A stretch of DNA of 64,000 nt from positions 248,001-312,000 of the forward strand of contig NZ_CP077089.1 of the NCBI RefSeq assembly GCF_014268445.2, read 5' to 3'. The notes under the pieces were generated by a model. It worked only from the letters and a program-made list of their open reading frames with translations. It was not told the DNA's origin and did no database searches. The translations under genes and the position numbers were made by a program. This document shows positions 36,031 to 44,433 of this stretch, piece after piece; position 1 is the stretch's first letter, and the number at the start of each line of letters is the position of its first letter. The stretch is from Pseudomonas tensinigenes. GTDB taxonomy: Bacteria > Pseudomonadota > Gammaproteobacteria > Pseudomonadales > Pseudomonadaceae.

Positions 36031-36120
36031 TGTGGGAGCGAGCCTGCTCGCGAAAGCGTCCTGCCAGTCACTTCAATGCTTAATGACACTCCGCCTTCGC
36101 GAGCAGGCTCGCTCCCACAG
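36031..36120. repeat. REP doublet (inverted pair)
   Basis: Inverted cores at 36032-36054 and 36097-36119, directly after the gltP stop codon. Confidence 0.9.
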
Positions 36121-36148
36121 AAAAGCCAATCTCCACAGGGTTCAGCAA

Positions 36149-37480
36149 TCAGTTCTTGGAAATCTCGCCCGCTGGCAGTTTTTCCTTGCTGCGCCAGTGC
36201 GGCAGGGAGTTCCAGTAGCGCTGGCCCTTGGCGTCGTCGTACATGCCTTCCCAACGCGCGATAACCAGTACCGCCAAAGCATTACCAATCACGTTCAGAG
36301 CGGTACGCGCCATGTCCATGATGCGGTCGACACCGGCGATGAACGCCAGACCTTCCAGCGGAATACCCACGCTGCCCAGAGTCGCCAGCAGCACCACGAA
36401 GGACACGCCCGGTACGCCGGCGATGCCTTTGGAGGTGACCATCAGAGTCAGGACCAGCAGCAGTTGTTGGCTGATCGACAGATCGATGCCGTACAGCTGA
36501 GCAATGAAGATCGCGGCGATCGACTGGTACAGGGTCGAACCGTCGAGGTTGAACGAGTAACCGGTCGGGACCACGAAGCTGCAGATGGCTTTCGGTGCGC
36601 CGTAGGCTTCCATCTTCTCGATCACGCGCGGCAGCACGGTTTCCGAAGAAGCGGTGGAGTAGGCCAGTACCAGCTCATCCTTGAAGATGCGCATCAGCTT
36701 GATCACCGAGAAGCCGAACAGCTTGGCGATAAGGCCCAGCACCACGAAGGCGAAGAAGGCGATGGCGACGTAAACCAGGATCACCAGTTTCGCCAGCGGC
36801 AACAGCGAGGCGAAGCCGAAGTTGGCGACGGTCACCGCGATCAGCGCGAATACGCCGATCGGCGCGTAGTTCATGATCATGTGGGTGACTTTGAACATGC
36901 TTTCCGAGACGCCCTGGAACATCTTCACCAGCGGCTCGCGCAGGTCCGACTGCAGGCTCGACAGGCCGAGACCGAACAGCACGGAGAAGAAGATGATCGG
37001 CAGCATTTCGCCGCGGGCCATGGCCGCGAAGATGTTCGACGGGATCAGGTTGAGGATGGTCTCGATGAACGCGTGTTCATGCTGTACTTCGGCGGCAGTC
37101 GCCTGGTACTTGGAAATGTCCACCGTACCCAAGGTGCTCATGTCGATGCCGGTACCTGGATGGAACAGGTTGGCCAATACCAGACCGACGACGATGGCGA
37201 TGGTGGTGACGATTTCGAAATAGATGATCGTCTTCAGGCCGATACGCCCGAGCTTTTTGGCGTCGCCCACGCCGGCGATGCCGACGATCAGGGAAGAGAT
37301 GACGATCGGAATCACGATCATCTTGATCAGACGGATAAAGATATCGCCTGCCGGTTGCAGGACGTTGCTGATCCACCAGGCCTTTTCGGCACTGAAGTGG
37401 TTGAGCAACGCACCAATTGCAATACCCAAAACCAGACCGATGAGGATCTGCCAGGCGAGGCTAATTTTTGCCTTCTTCAT
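36149..37480 (-). CDS. gltP: Glutamate/aspartate:proton symporter
   Basis: A 443-residue inner-membrane DAACS transporter. It starts MKKAKISLAWQILIGLVLGIAIGALLNHF with AAGGG upstream; an upstream frame adds 52 residues with no family similarity. The hairpin-loop serines lie in YSTASSETVLPRVIEKM, the NMDGT-like motif in GYSFNLDGSTLYQSIAAIFIA, and the conserved FIAGVDRIMDMARTALNVIGNALAV near the end holds the substrate-binding Asp/Arg/Asn. It takes up C4/C5 dicarboxylic amino acids. Its leader contains an intrinsic-terminator-like hairpin and dyads, listed separately. Confidence 0.92.
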   Translation of the reverse strand: MKKAKISLAWQILIGLVLGIAIGALLNHFSAEKAWWISNVLQPAGDIFIRLIKMIVIPIVISSLIVGIAGVGDAKKLGRIGLKTIIYFEIVTTIAIVVGLVLANLFHPGTGIDMSTLGTVDISKYQATAAEVQHEHAFIETILNLIPSNIFAAMARGEMLPIIFFSVLFGLGLSSLQSDLREPLVKMFQGVSESMFKVTHMIMNYAPIGVFALIAVTVANFGFASLLPLAKLVILVYVAIAFFAFVVLGLIAKLFGFSVIKLMRIFKDELVLAYSTASSETVLPRVIEKMEAYGAPKAICSFVVPTGYSFNLDGSTLYQSIAAIFIAQLYGIDLSISQQLLLVLTLMVTSKGIAGVPGVSFVVLLATLGSVGIPLEGLAFIAGVDRIMDMARTALNVIGNALAVLVIARWEGMYDDAKGQRYWNSLPHWRSKEKLPAGEISKN

Positions 37481-37609
37481 TATCTTTACCCTTACTTGCG
37501 TTTGACTCAGGCACATGCAGGAACTGGAACGCTCTTTAGCGGAAAAGTCTGTGCATCTGCCTCCGTATAAGGTGCCCCGAAGCGCGTATTTACGGCTCTT
37601 CGGCAGGCG

Positions 37610-37645
37610 AAAAAAGGCGCAACTATTCCGATGCAAGGTTGCGCC
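37610..37645 (-). terminator. Terminator-like hairpin in the gltP leader
   Basis: On the minus strand GGCGCAAC and GTTGCGCC form an 8-bp stem with a 14-base loop, directly followed by TTTTTT. It lies 130 bp upstream of the gltP start codon. It is either an attenuator of gltP or the 3' end of an upstream small transcript. Confidence 0.65.
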
Positions 37646-37670
37646 GTCTAATGCCGTAAACGCCTACCCT

Positions 37671-37685
37671 ATGCCGAATCGGCAT
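37671..37685. promoter_or_regulatory. Candidate operator upstream of gltP
   Basis: ATGCCGA-A-TCGGCAT is a perfect 15-bp palindrome, about 190 bp upstream of gltP. It contains TCGG/CCGA half-sites that faintly recall boxes of acidic-amino-acid regulators, but spacing differs. Confidence 0.4.
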
Positions 37686-37800
37686 GAGCTTTTTTTAATG
37701 AAACTGGCGTCCCAACCGGTTCGATTGTGACATTTCGGCCGGCAGAAGTGCCGTGAACCGGTCATCACAGCGAAGGTTGGTTGTTTTTTGAACAAGAAAA

Positions 37801-37875
37801 ATCGACTAAAAACTTAGGAAAAAGCCTACGTTGGAAGACTAGAAGTCCTACTGTTTAAACGGTTTTTTTGTCGAT
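37801..37875. repeat. 75-bp structured element in the 37.7-38.15 kb gap
   Basis: The outer arms ATCGACTAAAAAC and GTTTTTTTGTCGAT are nearly exact reverse complements. Inside are TAGG-AAAAAG-CCTA and GACT-AGA-AGTC hairpins. A TTTAAACGG stretch runs into seven T residues on the plus strand. The surrounding 37686-38148 region holds no gene I can support. Confidence 0.5.
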
Positions 37876-38148
37876 ATACGGTCGCCAGGAAACACCGCGT
37901 AATGTTTTCGCGCGCAGTGTCAGCGATAAAAGGAACGAGCTGGACGCTCTGGATCAAGGTTTTATCTGATTGAAAGCTCAGCGCAAGTCCGTCGAACCAC
38001 TGTGGGTCGGCGAACCTGCGGCGCAGCTTTTACCCTGACCCGGCCCTTGCGCAGGCACTCCCTGTACCCGTAGGTCACTCCGACCCTGTAACAGTCAGAA
38101 CGTCCCGGCCCCTTGGTCATGCGCCTGCCTTCCTCAGGTGGGCGCAAT

Positions 38149-38174
38149 GGAAGGCAGCAGGGCTGCTGCCTTCA
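38149..38174 (-). terminator. Hairpin after the lysozyme-inhibitor gene
   Basis: GAAGGCAGCAG and CTGCTGCCTTC form an 11-bp stem with a very short loop, just past the stop codon of the minus-strand gene. The T-tail is weak. Confidence 0.6.
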
Positions 38175-38182
38175 TGTTCAAA

Positions 38183-38647
38183 TCAGTACCACTTCGGATC
38201 TTTCTTCAGGGTTTCCATCAAAAGATCCTGCATGCCCTGGTCGGGTTTGCCGAGGAAGCGGTAGGTGGCATGTCGCGTTGGCGACTTGTCGGCCGGCAAT
38301 CCTTCGGGCACATCGACGAGCATGGCGTAAGCATCTTTCTTGTCGAAACTGAAGGCGACGATCAAGCGGTGGTTGAGGCATTTGTCCGCTGATTCGCAGA
38401 GCGGTCCGACCAGATATTGATCGCCATCTTCAGTCACGGCATTCATCTGCTGGTCAGGCGTGCCGGACAGGTTCATCACCCATTCCGGCAGGCGTTCTTC
38501 CTTCTTCACCACGCCTTCCCAGGTTTCGCGATATTGCGGGTCGGAACTCAGGAGTTCGTTGACCCGCGTCTGGCCGTCATTGGCCGCCATCGCCATGGCA
38601 CTGCCGCCCAGAAGCAGGGCGGCTGCCAGTGTCTTTAACGCACTCAT
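38183..38647 (-). CDS. Ivy-type (C-type) lysozyme inhibitor, periplasmic
   Basis: A 154-residue exported protein with signal peptide [21 protein letters not shown]. The mature part has the Ivy pattern: short helices, then NLSGTPDQQMNAV, a two-cysteine loop (CESADKC, near residues 83-89) and HRLIVAFSFDKKDAYAMLVD. Ivy proteins insert a cysteine-bridged loop into the lysozyme active site; the classical loop, as I remember it, is CKPHDC, so this copy is divergent and may have altered potency. It lies 2 bp downstream of a DUF1328 gene. Both appear to be under an AlgU promoter at 38855-38881. Confidence 0.75.
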   Translation of the reverse strand: MSALKTLAAALLLGGSAMAMAANDGQTRVNELLSSDPQYRETWEGVVKKEERLPEWVMNLSGTPDQQMNAVTEDGDQYLVGPLCESADKCLNHRLIVAFSFDKKDAYAMLVDVPEGLPADKSPTRHATYRFLGKPDQGMQDLLMETLKKDPKWY

Positions 38648-38649
38648 CG

Positions 38650-38883
<234 letters not shown>

Positions 38884-38887
38884 TCAA

Positions 38888-39172
38888 TTAGAAAACCCAG
38901 CGCTCTTCACGTGGCATCTGATCCTGTGGTTGCACTTGATCGACGTCCATCATGCGCATCGAGGTGCTTTCGGTATGGCTGCTGCTGACGGCGCTGAAGT
39001 GCACTTGTGTCGCATGCTGCACCGAGATCAACGGCTCTGAGCGCTGACTGTTTTCCCAGCTCAGGTACTGCTGGCAGGCAATCAGGGTGATCAACAGCGC
39101 AAGTACGCCGAACAGACCTTGCTGGATGTGCAGTGGCGAGATACGCACTTGGGCGGCACGTTGGCGAGTCAT
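38888..39172 (-). CDS. Small single-pass membrane protein, unrecognised
   Basis: A 94-residue protein. One membrane helix lies at about residues 17-34 (LFGVLALLITLIACQQYL). The N-terminus is basic (MTRQRAAQVR) and the remaining 60 residues are polar and probably periplasmic (VHFSAVSSSHTESTSMRMMDVDQVQ). I chose the start at 39172 because of GAGGAA upstream and because the longer frame has no protein-like composition. I do not recognise a family. It is divergent from algB and preceded by a complete-looking sigma-54 promoter, so it may be an AlgB/RpoN target. It lies 73 bp upstream of the DUF1328 gene. Confidence 0.65.
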   Translation of the reverse strand: MTRQRAAQVRISPLHIQQGLFGVLALLITLIACQQYLSWENSQRSEPLISVQHATQVHFSAVSSSHTESTSMRMMDVDQVQPQDQMPREERWVF

Positions 39173-39234
39173 CCTGGGTTCCTCACTCTTATTCGGTTGG
39201 GGCAGTTCTGATCTGCCCGGGATGAGTGAGGTAT

Positions 39235-39250
39235 TGCAGCCTGCATGCCA
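39235..39250 (-). promoter_or_regulatory. Sigma-54 -24/-12 promoter
   Basis: Minus-strand TGGCATGCAGGCTGCA against the known consensus TGGCACG-N4-TTGCA. The invariant GG and GC are present at the correct 10-base spacing. It would start transcription near 39224, giving a leader of about 52 bases for the small membrane protein gene. Confidence 0.7.
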
Positions 39251-39277
39251 GTTTTTTATTTGAAAAATATTCAATAA

Positions 39278-39290
39278 AATCAATGACTTG
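39278..39290. promoter_or_regulatory. Candidate IHF binding site
   Basis: AATCAATGACTTG matches WATCAA-N4-TTR exactly, and it sits in an A/T-rich stretch. It lies between the upstream dyad and the sigma-54 promoter, the expected position for DNA bending. Confidence 0.6.
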
Positions 39291-39323
39291 TAAGCAAGAT
39301 GAAAAAAGTCCGCGACGCATCCT

Positions 39324-39361
39324 GCACGATGGGTCATCTGGGATCGTGCGCAATGCACGAT
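39324..39361. promoter_or_regulatory. Triple inverted half-site (enhancer or attenuator)
   Basis: GCACGAT, ATCGTGC and GCACGAT occur at 39324-39330, 39343-39349 and 39355-39361. The last two form a perfect dyad with a 5-bp spacer, centred about 128 bp upstream of the sigma-54 start. A run of six T residues follows on the plus strand, so the same dyad could act as an intrinsic terminator towards algB. Confidence 0.6.
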
Positions 39362-39366
39362 TTTTT

Positions 39367-39599
39367 CGTAGGAGATTTCAATCTTATGGAATTGAGAGCA
39401 GGGCGCAGATGTCAGAAAAGTACGCAGGGAATGCCCTGCAAATCGGTGATTGTTTAAAAAATCAACAAAACCAATAACTTGGCTGTAAAGGCAGGAGAGA
39501 GCTACCCTCCTATGGCTGGCATCGTTCAGAATCAACCATGCAACTTGCCCGATTTCTCCGGGACTAACATAAGACCAATCACTATGGAGCGTAGGAAAA
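39367..39599 (+). other. Leader region of algB
   Basis: 233 bp with no gene. It contains a small hairpin GCAGGGAATGCCCTGC (39426-39441) and the ribosome binding sequence GTAGGA 5-10 bp upstream of algB. I could not identify one promoter with confidence. Confidence 0.4.
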
Positions 39600-40946
39600 A
39601 TGGAATCTGCCACTGAGCATCAAGGCCGCATTCTGCTGGTGGACGATGAGTCCGCCATCCTGCGTACCTTCCGTTATTGCCTCGAAGATGAAGGCTATAC
39701 GGTTGCCACAGCCAACAGCGCGGCTCAGGCTGACGCCTTGTTGCAACGCCAGGTCTTCGACCTGTGCTTCCTTGATTTACGCCTGGGCGAAGACAATGGG
39801 CTCGACGTGTTGGCGCAGATGCGCATTCAGGCGCCGTGGATGCGCGTGGTGATTGTTACCGCGCATTCGGCTGTCGATACTGCCGTCGATGCGATCCAGG
39901 CAGGCGCTGCCGACTATCTGGTCAAGCCGTGCAGCCCGGATCAACTGCGTCTGGCCACCGCCAAGCAACTGGAAGTGCGCCAACTGTCCGCGCGTCTTGA
40001 AGCGCTTGAAGGCGAGATACGCAAACCGAAGGACGGTCTCGATTCCCACAGCCCGGCGATGAAGGTCGTACTGGAAACGGCTCGCCAGGTTGCCAGCACT
40101 GACGCCAACATTCTTATCCTCGGCGAGTCCGGCACTGGTAAAGGTGAGCTGGCCCGGGCTATTCACGGCTGGAGTAAACGCGAGAAGAAATCCTGCGTGA
40201 CCATCAACTGCCCGTCGTTGACCGCAGAATTGATGGAAAGCGAGTTGTTCGGCCACAGCCGTGGTGCGTTTACCGGTGCCAGCGAAAGCACCTTGGGTCG
40301 AGTCAATCAGGCCGACGGCGGCACACTGTTTCTCGACGAGATCGGCGATTTTCCCCTGACCTTGCAACCGAAGTTGCTGCGTTTTATTCAGGACAAGGAA
40401 TACGAACGGGTAGGGGATCCCGTCACCCGTCGCGCCGACGTACGCATTTTGGCGGCGACCAACCTCAATCTGGAGGACATGGTCCGTGACGGCCGCTTCC
40501 GTGAAGACTTGCTCTATCGACTGAACGTCATCACCTTGCACTTGCCGCCACTGCGCGAACGTGCCGAGGACATTCTCACCCTGGCCGACCGTTTCCTCGC
40601 GCGCTTCGTCAAGGAATATGCACGTCCGGCGCGCGGCTTCAGCGACGAGGCCCGTGAAGCGCTGCTCGGTTACCGCTGGCCGGGCAACATTCGTGAGCTG
40701 CGCAACGTGGTCGAGCGGGCGAGCATCATCTGCCCGCAGGAGCGCGTGGAGATCAGCCATCTCGGCATGGCCGAGCAACCGGCCAACAACGCGCCACGAG
40801 TGGGCGCGGCATTGAGTCTGGATGAGCTGGAGAAAGCTCACATCGGTGCAGTTCTGGCCACCGCCGGAACCCTGGACCAAGCAGCCAAAACCCTGGGCAT
40901 TGACGCCTCGACCCTGTATCGCAAGCGCAAGCAGTACAACCTGTGA
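39600..40946 (+). CDS. algB: Alginate regulatory response regulator AlgB (NtrC family)
   Basis: 448 residues in three domains. The receiver (residues 8-120) has the phosphorylated aspartate in CFLDLRLGEDNG. The AAA+ sigma-54 activator domain (about residues 150-380) has Walker A GESGTGKGE, the sigma-54 contact loop GAFTGA and Walker B TLFLDEIGDF. The C-terminal Fis-type helix-turn-helix reads LDQAAKTLGIDASTLYRKRKQ. AlgB is known to activate alginate and other genes with its sensor kinase KinB. kinB follows after 10 bp. Its intact GAFTGA loop fits the divergent sigma-54 promoter. Confidence 0.95.
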   Translation: MESATEHQGRILLVDDESAILRTFRYCLEDEGYTVATANSAAQADALLQRQVFDLCFLDLRLGEDNGLDVLAQMRIQAPWMRVVIVTAHSAVDTAVDAIQAGAADYLVKPCSPDQLRLATAKQLEVRQLSARLEALEGEIRKPKDGLDSHSPAMKVVLETARQVASTDANILILGESGTGKGELARAIHGWSKREKKSCVTINCPSLTAELMESELFGHSRGAFTGASESTLGRVNQADGGTLFLDEIGDFPLTLQPKLLRFIQDKEYERVGDPVTRRADVRILAATNLNLEDMVRDGRFREDLLYRLNVITLHLPPLRERAEDILTLADRFLARFVKEYARPARGFSDEAREALLGYRWPGNIRELRNVVERASIICPQERVEISHLGMAEQPANNAPRVGAALSLDELEKAHIGAVLATAGTLDQAAKTLGIDASTLYRKRKQYNL

Positions 40947-40956
40947 GTGCCGGGCG

Positions 40957-42747
40957 ATGAAACTGGCGATGAAGTTGCGGACCCGGTTGTTTCTGAGTAT
41001 CTCCGCACTGATCACCGTGGCCTTGCTCGGGCTGTTGCTCGGGCTGGTCAGCGTGATGCAGATGGCCGGAACGCAAGAAGCTTTGGTGCGCAGCAACTTC
41101 GTCACTTTGGATCTGGGGCTCAAGTTGCGGCAGACGCTGGGTGATCAACTGATCATCATGCTCGCGGAAAAGCCTGATCCCGTGGCGTTCGAAGCGTCGA
41201 AGCAGCATTACTTCGAGTTGCTGGACCAAGGCATCGCCCAAGAACAAGAGGGCGATGGCCGGCTATATGGCTTCAGTCGGGCAAAAGCGGATTATCTGAG
41301 CTTTCTGGAAGCATTCGATTTGTCGCGTGACCCGGCCGGCTCCATAAGCAGCAGCGCTGACTTCAGGGAGCGCTTCAACACGCTGCGCAACGGACTGATC
41401 ACCGAGCACAAGCATGCACTGGACAACATCAACGCGGTACAGAGTGAGGCGCGTGACCGAGCCTTGTTGATTGCGGGTCTGCTGGGATTTGTCGGATTGG
41501 CGGTGCTGATCATCGGTTTCATCACGGCCCACGGCATTGCCCGGCGTTTTGGCGCGCCGATCGAGGCTCTGGCGAAAGCGGCGGACAATATCGGCCAAGG
41601 CAATTTTGAAGTAACCCTGCCGATTTCTTCGGCGATGGAGATGAATCTGCTGACCAAACGCTTCGGCCTGATGGCCGAGGCACTGCGCGAGCATCAGGCG
41701 ACCAATGTCGACGAATTGCTCGCCGGTCAGCAACGCTTGCAGGCGGTGCTCGACAGTATCGATGACGGTTTGCTGATGATCGACCGACAAGGGCATCTGG
41801 AGCACCTCAATCCGGTCGCCCAGCGACAATTGGGCTGGGAGGATGATCGTCTCGGTCAGGGGCTGGGCACGGCGCTGGAGCGCCCAGAGCTGGATGCGCA
41901 GCTGCAACTGGTGCTGCGTGGCGGCACCCTCGAGCGGGCGCCGGAGGATTTGAGTATCGAGGTCGACGGCGAATCCCGCCTGCTGACTTATAGCCTGACC
42001 CCGGTCAGTCACACCCAAGGCCATATCCTCGGCGCGGTGATGGTGTTGCACGACGTCACCGAGCAGCGCGCCTTCGAACGGGTACGCAGTGAATTCGTCT
42101 TGCGCGCCTCCCATGAACTGCGCACGCCGGTCACCGGCATGCACATGGCGTTCGGTTTGTTCCGCGAACGGGCGAAGTTTCCAGCGGAGTCGCGCGAGGC
42201 TGATCTGCTCGACACTGTGAACGAGGAAATGCAGCGCCTGATGCAGTTGATCAATGACCTGCTCAACTTCTCGCGTTATCAGAACGGCCTGCAGAAACTC
42301 ACGCTGGCGCCGTGCTCCATCGAAGATTTGCTCGAGCAGGCGCAATTGCGCTTTGCCGATTCGGCGGCGGCCAAGGGCATCGCCCTGAATGTCGAAGTGC
42401 AGGGGCCGCTGCCACGTTTGCAGGCGGATCAGGCGCAGCTCGATCGCGTGCTCGACAACCTGATCGACAACGCGCTGCGTCATACCGCCAGCGACGGTCA
42501 GATCCGTTTACAGGCGCGTCGACATGGCGAGCGGGTGATCATCAGCGTCGAGGACAATGGCGAAGGCATTGCCTACGGCCAGCAAGGCCGAATCTTCGAG
42601 CCGTTCGTGCAGGTCGGCCGCAAAAAGGGCGGTGCCGGGCTTGGTCTGGCGCTGTGCAAGGAAATCGTCCAGCTGCATGGCGGACGTATGGGGGTTTATT
42701 CGCGGCCGGGGCAGGGCACGCAGTTCTATATGGCGCTCGCCGTTTAG
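40957..42747 (+). CDS. kinB: Sensor histidine kinase KinB
   Basis: A 596-residue inner-membrane kinase paired with AlgB. Two membrane helices (LFLSISALITVALLGLLLGLVSV and LLIAGLLGFVGLAVLIIGFIT) flank a periplasmic helical sensor region of about 130 residues. HAMP, PAS (DSIDDGLLMIDRQGHLEHLN), HisKA with the phospho-acceptor histidine in RASHELRTPVTG, and HATPase_c (DNGEGIAYGQQGRIFEPF, GGAGLGLALCKEI) follow. I start at 40957; another ATG five codons later is possible. The last codons overlap the convergent EAL gene by 4 bp. Confidence 0.95.
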   Translation: MKLAMKLRTRLFLSISALITVALLGLLLGLVSVMQMAGTQEALVRSNFVTLDLGLKLRQTLGDQLIIMLAEKPDPVAFEASKQHYFELLDQGIAQEQEGDGRLYGFSRAKADYLSFLEAFDLSRDPAGSISSSADFRERFNTLRNGLITEHKHALDNINAVQSEARDRALLIAGLLGFVGLAVLIIGFITAHGIARRFGAPIEALAKAADNIGQGNFEVTLPISSAMEMNLLTKRFGLMAEALREHQATNVDELLAGQQRLQAVLDSIDDGLLMIDRQGHLEHLNPVAQRQLGWEDDRLGQGLGTALERPELDAQLQLVLRGGTLERAPEDLSIEVDGESRLLTYSLTPVSHTQGHILGAVMVLHDVTEQRAFERVRSEFVLRASHELRTPVTGMHMAFGLFRERAKFPAESREADLLDTVNEEMQRLMQLINDLLNFSRYQNGLQKLTLAPCSIEDLLEQAQLRFADSAAAKGIALNVEVQGPLPRLQADQAQLDRVLDNLIDNALRHTASDGQIRLQARRHGERVIISVEDNGEGIAYGQQGRIFEPFVQVGRKKGGAGLGLALCKEIVQLHGGRMGVYSRPGQGTQFYMALAV

Positions 42748-44357
42748 GCTTCGTCGTCCATGCGCCTTCCCGCGAGGCGTCGGCCACGGGTGATCAACTC
42801 AATGAATTGCACCGCGCTCAGCGCATGGGCGAACAACCAGCCCTGACCGAACTTCACTCCTTCGCTGCTGAGCAATTGCGCCTGTGATTCCAGCTCGATG
42901 CCTTCGGCAATCACTTTCAGATCCAGCGCCTGGGCCATGTGAATGATGTGCGGGGCGACGCCGCTGCTCGCCGCGTCGTGGCCCAGTGCATCAATGAACG
43001 CCTTGTCGATTTTCAGGCAATCGACCGGCAAGGTCTGCAGGTAGGCGAGGCTGCAATAGCCGGTGCCGAAGTCATCAATCAGCACTTGATGGCCGACATC
43101 GCGCAAGGCTTGCAGGTTTTCCCGCGCCACCACCACATCAATCAACCCGCGTTCGGTGACCTCGAAGGCAATCTGCCGCGCGGCGACTCGATGCAATGTG
43201 AGCAAGCGCGCCATGACCAGACCGATGCGCGGCACCATCACGTCGCAGGCTGCGAGGTTGACCGAGATATACAGCTGCGGATTGGCACGCAGCAACTGGC
43301 CCAATTGCTCCAGCAGACGCTGCAGGACGAAATCGGTCATCTGGCGGATTTGCCCGGTATTTTCCGCCATGGGGATAAACAGGTCAGGGCTGGTCAGTGT
43401 GCCGTCCGGGCGGCGCCAGCGCAGCAGGGCTTCGGCGCCCACGCAGTTGCGGCTGTCGAGATCGAAGATCGGCTGATAGAGCACCTGCAACTCACCGCGA
43501 CGAATCGCGCCGTGAAGCTCGGCGTCCATCGACTGACGCTGGCGCACCAGCAGGAAAACGAAGAATCCCGAAAAGGCGCCAAGCAGCACACAAGCCGGGA
43601 CCATCCACCACCAGATGGCAGGAATATGCATACCGGTTCTGGGTGTGATCAGCACCAGCTGATATTCCGGGTTGTCGGTGGGCATGCGATAGATCAGCCG
43701 GGTTTGTGTGACTTGCAAGGCATCGCGGCTTTTCGGTGGCCATTGTTCCGTGGGTGGCCAGGCTTGCGCCAGGCCGAGTACCGGAATGGCCCGGGTGCCG
43801 TGATCGAGTACTACCAAAAGGCTGCTGCCGGGCGACAGATCGACCATGTCGGTCAGGTGCCCGCGCGAAGTGGCTACGCGGAAATTGCCGCGCCCCAGCA
43901 TCAGCGCCGCGCGGTTTTCATCGGGTTCGGTGGTGGTGTTCAGCCAATAGCTGTAAGTCGGCCCTTTGATATCCGGCGCCCGCACTACCGACACGCCTTC
44001 CTGACGCGGACGGTTGGAGCAGATCCGTGACGCGTCCATATAGGCCGCTTCATAGACAAAGCGATAGTTGAAGGTGACTTGCTGCAGGGTGGCGATCATT
44101 TCATCGTCACAACTGCGGAGCGGCTGGGCTTCGAGGTCGTCGAGACTTTCACGCAACTGGCCGAATAATTGTTCGAGGCGGGCGAGGAAACGCTCGCCTT
44201 GCGCGTTCATTTCCTGACTTTCGCTTTGCTCGACCTGACGCATTGCCACGAACATACCGCCGGCGATCAGCAGGCTGGCACTGAGGACAGCCGCGATCAT
44301 CGCCAAAAACCAGGGGCGATAAAACCAGCTACGCAGCGTCTCTCGGGTAGCAACCAT
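42744..44357 (-). CDS. Cyclic-di-GMP phosphodiesterase with CSS periplasmic domain
   Basis: A 537-residue inner-membrane protein. A first helix (FLAMIAAVLSASLLIAGGMFVAM) precedes a periplasmic CSS-motif domain; the conserved cysteines are in LRSCDDEM and RICSNRP. A second helix (IWWWMVPACVLLGAFSGFFVFLLV) leads to a cytoplasmic EAL domain with VGAEALLRWRRPDG, the metal-binding glutamate in FEVTERGL, and DDFGTGYCSLAYLQ, so it looks active. CSS-EAL proteins respond to the disulfide state of the periplasmic cysteines, which would tie this enzyme to redox conditions and to DsbA (dsbA is 4 kb away). It overlaps kinB tail to tail. Confidence 0.9.
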   Translation of the reverse strand: MVATRETLRSWFYRPWFLAMIAAVLSASLLIAGGMFVAMRQVEQSESQEMNAQGERFLARLEQLFGQLRESLDDLEAQPLRSCDDEMIATLQQVTFNYRFVYEAAYMDASRICSNRPRQEGVSVVRAPDIKGPTYSYWLNTTTEPDENRAALMLGRGNFRVATSRGHLTDMVDLSPGSSLLVVLDHGTRAIPVLGLAQAWPPTEQWPPKSRDALQVTQTRLIYRMPTDNPEYQLVLITPRTGMHIPAIWWWMVPACVLLGAFSGFFVFLLVRQRQSMDAELHGAIRRGELQVLYQPIFDLDSRNCVGAEALLRWRRPDGTLTSPDLFIPMAENTGQIRQMTDFVLQRLLEQLGQLLRANPQLYISVNLAACDVMVPRIGLVMARLLTLHRVAARQIAFEVTERGLIDVVVARENLQALRDVGHQVLIDDFGTGYCSLAYLQTLPVDCLKIDKAFIDALGHDAASSGVAPHIIHMAQALDLKVIAEGIELESQAQLLSSEGVKFGQGWLFAHALSAVQFIELITRGRRLAGRRMDDEA

Positions 44358-44433
44358 TATGGAATATCCGAAGAATTACCAATGAGTTATAGCTGCTGAT
44401 TGCGATTTCGCCCTGACCGTCGGGCGGGCGTCA

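Noticed and set aside
35426..37570. Long plus-strand open frame across the Spm-like gene and gltP
   Set aside because: It runs antisense through two clear membrane-protein genes and a REP element and has a histidine/glutamine-rich antisense composition.
37628..37645. Sigma-54-like GG...GC motif in the gltP leader
   Set aside because: The spacing is GG-N9-GC, one base short of the invariant spacing.
37962..38147. Reading frame of 61 codons in the gap before the lysozyme inhibitor gene
   Set aside because: Arg/Val-rich composition, no ribosome binding sequence and no recognisable protein pattern; it overlaps the region of hairpins.
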